Below the pieces are notes generated by a model. It was not told the origin of the DNA. It searched no databases and was given only the letters and a program-made list of their open reading frames with translations. From assembly GCF_937877005.1 (NCBI RefSeq), contig NZ_CALEFV010000045.1, positions 1-19,964 on the forward strand: a stretch of 19,964 bases of DNA. The letters are read 5' to 3'. Below, piece after piece: positions 1 to 6,390 of the stretch; positions within the stretch are counted from its first letter, which is position 1, and each line of letters starts with the position of its first letter. The position numbers and the translations under genes are program-made. The stretch is from an uncultured Fibrobacter sp. (lineage in GTDB: Bacteria > Fibrobacterota > Fibrobacteria > Fibrobacterales > Fibrobacteraceae).

Positions 1-29
1 GAAGTAAAAGTGAATTCAACATTAAACAA

Positions 30-58
30 AAAGCGGCCTGCGAATTGCGGGCCGCTTT
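30..58 (-). terminator. Rho-independent terminator of the YjbR-like gene
   Basis: A 12-bp stem (30-41 paired with 47-58, one G-T wobble, 5-nt loop) lies directly after the stop codon of the minus-strand gene. On the minus strand the stem is followed by a T-rich tail. It is placed to end the YjbR-like transcript. Confidence 0.85.
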
Positions 59-59
59 C

Positions 60-725
60 TCACGCCAGCGTATAGCTTTTATCCAGCAATTTCTTGATTT
101 CGGTTAGCGGCACTGTTCCATCAAGGAGGACGGATACCCAGCTTTTCTTGTTCATGTGGTATGCGGGGAGGTAGCCGGGCTTTTTCAGGAGTCCCGGCAA
201 TTCCTTCGGGACTATCTTGAAGTTCGCTACTTCGATAATCTCGTCGCCCTTGAGGCCAACTTTTGATTTTTCGACAGTCCCCAATAGGCAATACCATTTC
301 TTGTTTTCGTGCTTGCGGATGGCGGCGAATTGCGGAAACCGTTCCCACAGATATTCGGGCTTGTCTCCGTATTTTTGCTCCGCGTAGCCGATCAGGTCGT
401 TTGCTGATTTCCTTTTAAAAATCTGCGTCTCGAAACATTCGCTGATGAAATTATCCGTAATAGCGGAAACTTCTTTGCGGATGCGGCCCACGAGGGCCCC
501 CTGCACTGACAGCACCGAAAACAGTAGGTATTCTTCGCCGGAATCGTTATCGAATACCTTGACGGAAACCTTCTTGCCTCGTCCCACTCTGATTTCAAGA
601 CGGAACTGTCCGCCAAGTATTTCGCGGACGAGCGCATAGTTTGGCCCTTCCTTCGTGAACCCGAAAGGAACGAGTTTCTTGACAAGAAGTTTCTTGCCGT
701 TGAATTGTTCTTCGATGCCTGTCAC
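60..725 (-). CDS. MmcQ/YjbR-family protein
   Basis: This 221-residue protein has a C-terminal half (about residues 105-221) that resembles the YjbR/MmcQ (DUF419) fold. The family-like landmarks are NKKWY at 141-145 and MNKKSWVSV at 191-199. YjbR proteins are small, have a cyclic double-stranded-DNA-binding-like fold, and lack an established reaction. The N-terminal half (1-104) is an extension seen in longer members and has no motif I recognise. No signal peptide or membrane segment is visible, so it should be cytosolic. The frame opens with GTG, and there is no ATG nearby or clear Shine-Dalgarno, so the exact start is uncertain. It ends just before a terminator and reads in the same direction as the DUF2798 gene, 31 bp upstream. 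Confidence 0.8.
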   Translation of the reverse strand: MTGIEEQFNGKKLLVKKLVPFGFTKEGPNYALVREILGGQFRLEIRVGRGKKVSVKVFDNDSGEEYLLFSVLSVQGALVGRIRKEVSAITDNFISECFETQIFKRKSANDLIGYAEQKYGDKPEYLWERFPQFAAIRKHENKKWYCLLGTVEKSKVGLKGDEIIEVANFKIVPKELPGLLKKPGYLPAYHMNKKSWVSVLLDGTVPLTEIKKLLDKSYTLA

Positions 726-756
726 AAACGAAAAGATAGATAAAATTATTTACGGC

Positions 757-1260
757 TCAGTTGGAAATTGCGACTTCCCGGCGGGCGTCGCGGTACTTGT
801 GCAGGCCTAGCATCACGCGGCGGGCAATCGGCTGCGCAATCAAGATTTCTACCGCGAGCGAAATGGCGAAATTACGAGGCCACTTGTAAAAGAAGTTTAC
901 CAGCGGCTCCATTGTAATTTCGCGGTTTCCGACCCAGGTGCCTACAATCGTCAAGATGATGGACATCAGGAAAACCGTGCACATGATGTTGAGTGTAATC
1001 ACTGCGTGGAAGCTGTCGCCTTTCTGCGTGAGCCTTGAAGTCAGGAACGCCGCAGGCTTATATGTGACAAGCACCGTCGCGATGACGCACGGCCAGAGAA
1101 TCGGCATAATCGGGAATACGTGCGCCCAGCTTTCCATGCTAAAGCCCATCTCGAAACAGGTGATGAGCGGTGCGATGATGTTCATCGAGATAATCGAAAG
1201 TGTCACGAGAAAAAGGGTGAATTCGCGTTTGCCGCGCGGGAGTTTCATGTAAAAGTCCAT
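757..1260 (-). CDS. DUF2798-type membrane protein
   Basis: This 167-residue hydrophobic protein has four membrane segments at about 14-36, 47-69, 86-108 and 130-147. They are arranged as two similar two-helix units, each with a conserved N/P-rich first helix, which is the layout of DUF2798 proteins. Function is unknown. I chose the ATG at 1260 over an upstream in-frame start at 1305. AAAGAGG sits just upstream of 1260, and the extra 15 residues would put polar sequence before the first helix. A TATAAT element on the minus strand (1336-1341) would give a leader of about 70 nt. The gene reads toward the YjbR-like gene and may be cotranscribed with it. Confidence 0.75.
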   Translation of the reverse strand: MDFYMKLPRGKREFTLFLVTLSIISMNIIAPLITCFEMGFSMESWAHVFPIMPILWPCVIATVLVTYKPAAFLTSRLTQKGDSFHAVITLNIMCTVFLMSIILTIVGTWVGNREITMEPLVNFFYKWPRNFAISLAVEILIAQPIARRVMLGLHKYRDARREVAISN

Positions 1261-1335
1261 TTTAACCTCTTTTGTTGCGGGCCCTGCGCAATAAAAAAGG
1301 CGCAAAACCCTGATGTTTGAGTTTCACGCTGAACC

Positions 1336-1341
1336 ATTATA
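1336..1341 (-). promoter_or_regulatory. Predicted -10 element for the DUF2798 gene
   Basis: A perfect TATAAT reads on the minus strand about 75 bp upstream of the chosen ATG. The -35 match is poor. It is the only strong -10 in the interval. Confidence 0.45.
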
Positions 1342-1395
1342 CGCAATGAAATTTCGTGCCCATAAATAAAAATTTTTTTTGCCTTTGTCAAGAAC

Positions 1396-1424
1396 TTGCC
1401 AACGGAAAAATTTTTTCCTAAATT
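1396..1424 (+). promoter_or_regulatory. Promoter of the Bcr/CflA-type exporter
   Basis: TTGCCA (1396-1401), a 17-bp spacer and TAAATT (1419-1424) form a good promoter. It predicts a transcript start near 1431 and a leader of about 95 nt before the exporter ATG. Confidence 0.55.
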
Positions 1425-1450
1425 CGCTTGCGAAATCAACGTGTAGCGGT

Positions 1451-1490
1451 CCCGCATAAGTCCAGTTGTAAGGCTTTGCGGGCTTTTTTT
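1451..1490 (+). terminator. Intrinsic terminator inside the exporter leader (possible attenuator)
   Basis: CCCGCA (1451-1456) pairs with TGCGGG (1477-1482). The inner pairs are AAG/CTT and CC/GG, and a seven-T run follows at 1484-1490. No gene lies between the upstream promoter and this hairpin. It therefore sits in the leader of the exporter mRNA, ahead of its AAGAGG ribosome-binding site (1515-1520). Confidence 0.6.
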
Positions 1491-1525
1491 ATGGCGATTC
1501 TATGCAGCTTCGCCAAGAGGAATTT

Positions 1526-2689
1526 ATGAGCGGAAAACAGAAATTCACTTTCCTTATGCTGTTGCTTGGCTTGCTTTCGGCGTTTGGCCCCTTCGTGACG
1601 GACCTTTACTTGCCGGCCCTCCCGAGCCTTGCCGACTACTTTGCGGCAAGCCCCTCGATGGCGCAACTGAGCCTCACCATGAGCATGCTCGGACTTTCGG
1701 TGGGGCAGCTCTTTGTAGGCCCGCTGAGCGACAAGTACGGCCGCAAAAAGTTGTTGCTAGTTTGTCTGTTGCTTTTTGTTTGCGGGACTGTCGCCTGCAT
1801 TGTCGCGCCGAACATCGTAACCTTCAACGTGTTTCGTTTGTTGCAGGGCATGGCGGCGTCCGGCGGCATCGTGATAGCACGTTCTATTTCGGCGGATTCC
1901 TACCGTGGTCCCGTCCTCACCAAGTTCCTTGCCATGGTGAGTGCTGTGAACGGAGTCGCCCCGATTATAGCCCCCGTGCTGGGCGGTTTCTTGCTGAATT
2001 TCATGAGCTGGAAGGGGACATTCGCGGTATTGCTCCTGTATGGAGCGCTGTTGCTCTTTATGTCAGGGAAATTCCAGGAATCGCTCCCGATAAAGCGCCG
2101 CAGCAAAAAATCCGTCTTGGCAAGCTTTAGCTTATATGCAAAAGTATTCAAGAACCACACCTACGTATTGTATTTTCTGGTATGTACCTTCCCGATGATT
2201 ATCTTGTTCGGGTATATCGCCTCTTCGCCCTTTATTTACCAAAAAATCTACGGCCTTTCGCCTGTGGGTTTCAGCCTCTGCTTTGCGTTGAACGCGTTGT
2301 TCACGGCGTTCGGTTGTGCGCTTTCGGGCAAGGTCGGCAACGAATACAAGGCCTTGAAAATCGCTGGCGTGGGAATGTTCGTTTTCGCAATTGCTGTTGC
2401 TGCCGCACTCATGACGCACGCTTTACTCCCGCTTCTGCAGGTCGCCTTTATGGGGCTTACGTTCATGTTCGGCATGAGTCAGCCCCCGGCAAACGCATTG
2501 GCATTGAATGCGGAACGCGCAAATGCAGGCACCGCAGCCGCGGCCATCGGGGCCTCAGGATTCCTGATGGGTGGAATCGTCTCTCCGCTGGTCGGCATGG
2601 GGGACATTGCCACAAGTGCATCAATCGTGCTTCTTGTGGGTGCTGTTTTGACGCTTGGATCGGTATTAGTAATAAGGTCTGGGCGATAA
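1526..2689 (+). CDS. MFS drug exporter, Bcr/CflA type
   Basis: This 387-residue protein has about twelve hydrophobic segments and belongs to the major facilitator superfamily. Motif A (GPLSDKYGRKK, 65-75) follows helix 2, an RxxQG motif lies at 104-108, and the antiporter motif C (NGVAPIIAPVLGG, 142-154) lies in helix 5. The first helix carries FVTDLYLPALP. This combination is typical of Bcr/CflA H+-coupled exporters such as those for bicyclomycin, sulfonamides and chloramphenicol; the real substrate cannot be read from sequence. The ATG at 1526 is chosen because AAGAGG lies 5 nt upstream. An in-frame ATG at 1502 has no such site. The gene converges with the Na/Pi transporter, leaving only 4 bp between stop codons and no terminator in the gap. 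Confidence 0.85.
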   Translation: MSGKQKFTFLMLLLGLLSAFGPFVTDLYLPALPSLADYFAASPSMAQLSLTMSMLGLSVGQLFVGPLSDKYGRKKLLLVCLLLFVCGTVACIVAPNIVTFNVFRLLQGMAASGGIVIARSISADSYRGPVLTKFLAMVSAVNGVAPIIAPVLGGFLLNFMSWKGTFAVLLLYGALLLFMSGKFQESLPIKRRSKKSVLASFSLYAKVFKNHTYVLYFLVCTFPMIILFGYIASSPFIYQKIYGLSPVGFSLCFALNALFTAFGCALSGKVGNEYKALKIAGVGMFVFAIAVAAALMTHALLPLLQVAFMGLTFMFGMSQPPANALALNAERANAGTAAAAIGASGFLMGGIVSPLVGMGDIATSASIVLLVGAVLTLGSVLVIRSGR

Positions 2690-2693
2690 TTTT

Positions 2694-4364
2694 TTACGCT
2701 CGGCGATCTCCCATGAGCCTTGCCATGGTAAAACAACTGTCGCCCATCTTTTCGATTTTCCGTACGATGTCGATGTAAAGGAGTTCCGCCTTGACGTTGT
2801 TCCCTTCTTCGAGTCGTTTGCGCGCCACCTTCTTGAGTGCGGTCCGTTCGTTGTCGATGCGCTCTTCCAGGTCTCGGGCCGTGGCAAACTGTTCGGCAGA
2901 AAGTTCGCCGTCCATCGTGCCCAGGTGGCTGTGCACAAGGTTCAGCAACTGCTGTACAAGCCCGATGTAGGGGAAAAGCCGTTCCCTGTCTTCGGGGAGT
3001 ATAGACAAATTCTTTTCGGCCACGCGCTTGATGAACAGCGCCACGGTAAGGCACTCGTCCGAGAGGGCTTCCAGTTCCGTGACAATGGAGAGCATGGAGT
3101 TGATGTCGTTCATCTGGAATTCAAGCAGGTTCAGTTTTTGACACTTCAAGAGGTACGATGTCAGTTGTTCCTGCATCTGGTCCAGGTAGCCTTCTTCCTT
3201 TTCTAGCCAGTCGTAGTGGTTTTCGACAAATTCCTTCGGGTCTCCGGCAAGGCCGTTCTGGATGCGGGTGAACATTTCCACCGTGTTGTCGGCCATGTTC
3301 TGGATTTCCTTTCGCACCGAAACCAGCGGGATGGTCGCTGATTCGTGGGCGGCGAGATCCGGGAACGGGAAGGTGTAAACGGCAGGAATCTCTTCGGGGA
3401 AATCCTTGATGATTTTTTTCGTAAGCCTTGCCACCTGCGTCGTGAAGGGGAGGAACAGGAGTGTTCCGGTCACGTTGAAAATCGTATGGAGCATGGCGAT
3501 GTGGTAGGTGATGGCAACTTCGGCACGACCCGGAGTAATAAAGTCGACGATTATGGTAAGCTGTTTCAGGAATATCAGGGCGAGTACGGCCGTGACGCTA
3601 TTGAAAATCACGTGGACCAGGGCCGTGCGGCGCGCGTTGTCCTTTGAACCGAAGGCCGCCATGATGGAATCCACCGTGGAGCCGATGTTGCTCCCGATGA
3701 CAAGTGCCGCAGAAAATTCCCAGGTCAAAAGACCGTTGTACGCCATGGTGATGACGATTGCCGTCATGGCGGAAGACGAATGGATGAGTGCCGTTACGGC
3801 GATGCCGATAGCGACCGCAATGGGGAAACTCCAGAATCCCAAATCCTGGACTCGCCCCAGGAAGGACATGTTTTCCGCGTTCAGCGAAACCGCTTCGGAA
3901 AGCCACCCCAGCGCAACAAACATCAGGGAAAATCCCATGACGGCATGCCCGAGGTTTTCTTTCCTGAATTTCTTGAGCACAGTCAGCAGGTAGCCGATGC
4001 CGAAAATCGGCACTGCTAGGGCGGAAATCTTGAAATCGAACCCGAACAGGGCCACAATCCAGGCGGTAATCGTGGTACCGATGTTTGCACCGAAAATGAC
4101 CGCCACGGACTGTTCCAGGGTAAGCAGGCTTGCGTTCACGAAGGAGACCACCATCACCGTCGTCGCGCCCGATGACTGGACGAGCATGGTCAGGGCGCAG
4201 CCGGTAAACAGACCGAAGAATCGGTTGCGGGTCATGAAGGAGAGTGCTTTTTGCAGTTTTTCGCCGGCGGATTTCTGAATGCCGTCGCTAAGGAGTTTCA
4301 TCCCGAAAAGAAGGACGCAAAGGCTTCCAAGAATATTGAAAACCATTCCGAGAATTGTAGTCAT
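2694..4364 (-). CDS. Na+/phosphate cotransporter family protein with PhoU-like C-terminus
   Basis: This 556-residue protein has two inverted-repeat Na/Pi-cotransporter units. The first carries QSSGATT (63-69) and GANIGTT (92-98). The second carries HSSSAMT (195-201) and GSNIGST (224-230). These are the signature substrate and sodium loops of the NptA/PF02690 family. From about residue 345 on, the protein becomes soluble and helical, with repeated acidic helices like PhoU, as in many bacterial NptA-like proteins. It probably imports phosphate with Na+ or controls phosphate flux at the inner membrane. The second unit has H in place of the usual Q of QSSS. An AGG lies just upstream of the ATG. 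The promoter is not clear. Confidence 0.88.
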   Translation of the reverse strand: MTTILGMVFNILGSLCVLLFGMKLLSDGIQKSAGEKLQKALSFMTRNRFFGLFTGCALTMLVQSSGATTVMVVSFVNASLLTLEQSVAVIFGANIGTTITAWIVALFGFDFKISALAVPIFGIGYLLTVLKKFRKENLGHAVMGFSLMFVALGWLSEAVSLNAENMSFLGRVQDLGFWSFPIAVAIGIAVTALIHSSSAMTAIVITMAYNGLLTWEFSAALVIGSNIGSTVDSIMAAFGSKDNARRTALVHVIFNSVTAVLALIFLKQLTIIVDFITPGRAEVAITYHIAMLHTIFNVTGTLLFLPFTTQVARLTKKIIKDFPEEIPAVYTFPFPDLAAHESATIPLVSVRKEIQNMADNTVEMFTRIQNGLAGDPKEFVENHYDWLEKEEGYLDQMQEQLTSYLLKCQKLNLLEFQMNDINSMLSIVTELEALSDECLTVALFIKRVAEKNLSILPEDRERLFPYIGLVQQLLNLVHSHLGTMDGELSAEQFATARDLEERIDNERTALKKVARKRLEEGNNVKAELLYIDIVRKIEKMGDSCFTMARLMGDRRA

Positions 4365-4467
4365 AAGCCTCGTAAAGGGGTTGTTGGACTTATTCCAAAA
4401 ATAGCAATTACGATTCTTACATTAAACATATTTAATTCTTCGTTATCGAAATGCAAGCCCAATTATT

Positions 4468-4473
4468 TATATT
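4468..4473 (+). promoter_or_regulatory. TATATT -10 element abutting the lipoprotein start
   Basis: TATATT ends 7 bp before the A of the ATG at 4480, so the expected +1 coincides with the start codon. There is no Shine-Dalgarno. The -35 is weak. A leaderless transcript is inferred. Confidence 0.5.
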
Positions 4474-4479
4474 GTGTAT

Positions 4480-4929
4480 ATGCGAAGCTTTGTCCTTGTA
4501 GCGTTGTTCTTTCTCGTGGCCTGCAGCGATGCCGCGAGCCATTCGTCGCAGCCTGAAGCCCAAACGGAGGCTACCGTGAAACTCAAAATCCATGTGAACG
4601 ATACCGCCTTCACGGCAACGCTCGAAGAAAATTCCTCCGCCAAGGCCTTCGCCGAATTCCTTGCGCAGGGCGATATGACGCTCGACATGCACGACTACGG
4701 CAGCTTCGAGAAGGTGGCCGACTTGCCGCGCAGTTTCCCGCGTAACGACAAGCAAATCGACACCGACGCAGGCGACATCATCCTTTACCAGGGCAACTCC
4801 ATCACCATCTACTACGACAAGAATTCCTGGAACTTCACGCGCCTGGCCCGTATCGACAACGTGAACAAGAAACGCCTCCAGCAGATCCTCGGCAAAGGGA
4901 ACGTGAGGGCGACATTCTCGGTGGAATAA
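4480..4929 (+). CDS. Cyclophilin-like fold lipoprotein
   Basis: This is a 149-residue exported lipoprotein. A hydrophobic N-terminus ends in the lipobox LVAC, with Cys15 as the lipidation site. The mature part (about 33-149) matches the small bacterial cyclophilin-like fold family. Supporting features are a VKLKIHVNDTAFTATL strand pair, the NSSAKAFAEFL helix, LPRSFP, a DIILYQGNSITIYYDKNSW segment and a final LGKGNVRATFSVE. The family's biochemical role is not settled, and the active-site residues of classical peptidyl-prolyl isomerases are not obvious. In other genomes the family often neighbours flavodoxins and redox regulators, as here at a distance. The ATG at 4480 is preferred over the GTG at 4474. 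Confidence 0.75.
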   Translation: MRSFVLVALFFLVACSDAASHSSQPEAQTEATVKLKIHVNDTAFTATLEENSSAKAFAEFLAQGDMTLDMHDYGSFEKVADLPRSFPRNDKQIDTDAGDIILYQGNSITIYYDKNSWNFTRLARIDNVNKKRLQQILGKGNVRATFSVE

Positions 4930-4932
4930 ACG

Positions 4933-4938
4933 TATATT
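4933..4938 (+). promoter_or_regulatory. Possible -10 element for the PAP2-family gene
   Basis: TATATT lies 15 bp upstream of the ATG at 4954, with GGGAAG (4945-4950) between them. A transcript start near 4945 would leave a very short leader. The gene could also be read through from the lipoprotein gene 24 bp upstream. Confidence 0.35.
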
Positions 4939-4953
4939 TCCTTCGGGAAGACG

Positions 4954-5832
4954 ATGACGCGTTTGCTGACGAAATTCAGAACACATTTTACGCTTGTGCT
5001 GTTCACGGCATTCGCAAGTTTCGCGCATGCTGAAACGCCCACGATTGATTCGACAATTACGGATTCCGCAGCCGTCGATAGCGCTCAAAAGCTTTCTCCG
5101 CTCGATCACCTGGGCCATAACATGTTGCTGAGTGCGTTCGGCTGGCCGCTCGGGTTCCACATGCTCGGCGGAGCGCTCACGTACAAGTTCTCGATGGAAA
5201 ATAACGATTTGATGGTGGCGCGTTTTGCGGCCCGTCAGGACCAGTTGGCGTACGGCATCGCGTTCACTCCCGGCATGATGATGGGGACATTTTTCCCGAT
5301 TCTTGTTCCGGGGTACATGTACTTCATTAGCGACAACCGCGCGCTGAACAACACCGGCGCCGTCGCCGTGCAGGCTACCGCCGTGGCGTTCCTCTACAAC
5401 AACATCCTCAAGGCGATTTCGGCACGCGAACACCCCGACGCAGAACTCAACAGCGGCGAGCGTTCCCGCGATTTCAAGTGGGGGTTCTTCAGGCGCGGAG
5501 TCTTTTACGGCTGGCCCTCGGGGCATTCCATGACCAACGCGGCCATGGCCATGAGCATCGCAAGCTACAACCGCGACAAGCCCCTCGTCGTGGCGGGCTG
5601 CGCCCTGTATGCGGGCTACATCGCGACAAGCATGGTGCTCGGCGCAAAAGGGGAGGCCCACTGGTTCTCCGACGCCGTCGCGGGCACACTGATGGGGGCC
5701 TCCATCGGCTGGTATATCGGCAGCGTGTTCTACAAGGAAAAGGTCGGCGAAAAGCAGACCCCGCCCAAGGTCACCATTGCCCCGCTCTTTTACAGCGACA
5801 CCAAAGGCGCCGTGCTCAGCGTGAGAATTTAA
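4954..5832 (+). CDS. Exported PAP2-superfamily phosphatase with altered C1 and C3 motifs
   Basis: This 292-residue protein has a signal peptide ending near residue 26 (AHA) and several hydrophobic helices. The C2 motif GWPSGHS (186-192) and the C3 tail HWFSD (H236, D240) identify the PAP2 (phosphatidic acid phosphatase type 2/vanadium haloperoxidase-like) superfamily. Members dephosphorylate lipid phosphates at the periplasmic face. C1 is KAISAREHP (K153-P161), where the classical KX6RP arginine is His160. C3 begins S226-M227, where SR is expected, and has three extra residues before H236. The lysine, PSGHS and the catalytic His/Asp remain, so activity is possible but not assured. The gene follows the cyclophilin-like gene by 24 bp. 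Confidence 0.8.
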   Translation: MTRLLTKFRTHFTLVLFTAFASFAHAETPTIDSTITDSAAVDSAQKLSPLDHLGHNMLLSAFGWPLGFHMLGGALTYKFSMENNDLMVARFAARQDQLAYGIAFTPGMMMGTFFPILVPGYMYFISDNRALNNTGAVAVQATAVAFLYNNILKAISAREHPDAELNSGERSRDFKWGFFRRGVFYGWPSGHSMTNAAMAMSIASYNRDKPLVVAGCALYAGYIATSMVLGAKGEAHWFSDAVAGTLMGASIGWYIGSVFYKEKVGEKQTPPKVTIAPLFYSDTKGAVLSVRI

Positions 5833-5839
5833 GTTTTCA

Positions 5840-5914
5840 CTATGCGTTACACGCATACTGAGCATGAAAATTAAGCATTTTGTGCATACTCCGAAACTAT
5901 TTATATTATATGCG
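5840..5914 (+). promoter_or_regulatory. LysR-type promoter and operator of the ABM-protein gene
   Basis: A perfect inverted repeat TATGCGT-TAC-ACGCATA (5841-5857) contains a T-N11-A LysR box (5843-5855). A second T-N11-A box (5865-5877) lies 22 bp downstream. TATATT (5902-5907) predicts a start near 5914, which puts the boxes at about -65 and -43. The flavodoxin promoter at 15086-15160 has the same arrangement at the same spacing. Confidence 0.65.
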
Positions 5915-5934
5915 AAACATTTCGGAGTGGCAAA

Positions 5935-6336
5935 ATGAAACTCAAGTTTTTAACATTGTTTTCAATCCTTGCGCTCGCTGCGAGCGTGTTTGCGGAGAGT
6001 GCCATGAGCAACATTACGGTAAACCTGCGCTATACGGGTAAGAACGGGGCGGCAAAGAAGTTCGCCGAAGAGATGGTTTCTAGCGGGACTGTGGCGAAAA
6101 TCCGTGCCGAGAAGGGCAACATCCGCTACGAATATTTCCAGTCGCTGGACGATCCCGAGACCATCTTGCTGATTGACGCGTGGGAAAGCCAGGCCGCCAT
6201 CGACGTGCACCATGCTTCGCCCATGATGAAGACGATTGCGAAACTCCGCGACAAGTACGACTTGAAAATGACTGTCGAACGCTACACGCCCGACAACACC
6301 ATGCCCAAGGCCGACGAAAAGTTCATCAGGAAATAG
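5935..6336 (+). CDS. Exported quinol-monooxygenase-like (ABM-domain) protein
   Basis: This 133-residue protein has a signal peptide ending near residue 20 (SVFA). The mature part is one antibiotic-biosynthesis-monooxygenase (ABM, YgiN-like) domain. It shows NITVNLRYTG as first strand, GNIRYEYFQSLDDPETILLIDAWESQAAIDVHH in the middle (including the family-typical E/W and H residues), and a final MTVERYTP strand. Relatives form dimers and act on quinols or other small aromatic molecules without cofactors, but many have no proven reaction. Export is less common for this fold and suggests a periplasmic role. GGAG lies upstream of the ATG. The LysR-type promoter ahead of it matches that of the distant flavodoxin gene, so co-regulation is inferred. 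Confidence 0.75.
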   Translation: MKLKFLTLFSILALAASVFAESAMSNITVNLRYTGKNGAAKKFAEEMVSSGTVAKIRAEKGNIRYEYFQSLDDPETILLIDAWESQAAIDVHHASPMMKTIAKLRDKYDLKMTVERYTPDNTMPKADEKFIRK

Positions 6337-6390
6337 TCCGATGAAATCGCCCGCGCGCTGTTTGTCGATAAGGCGTCCAGCGGGAAATAG

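Noticed and set aside
1306..1450. Possible small RNA or tRNA gene ahead of the exporter
   Set aside because: No tRNA arms or T-loop signature can be drawn. The promoter-leader-terminator reading explains the structure better.
5841..5857. The palindrome after the PAP2 gene as a terminator
   Set aside because: It has a 7-bp stem but no T-run follows. The same block with the same spacing occurs at the flavodoxin promoter, where no gene ends, so an operator fits better.
4432..5865. A 477-codon open frame on the minus strand opposite the cyclophilin-like and PAP2 genes
   Set aside because: Its composition is rich in H, R, E, V and A, the usual mirror of GC-biased third codon positions. It shows no domain or start signal, while both plus-strand frames have clear signal peptides and motifs.
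6337..6390. An in-frame open stretch after the ABM-protein stop codon, ending in another TAG
   Set aside because: It is only 17 codons, with no start and no recognisable product. Chance continuation is as likely as a gene remnant or read-through.
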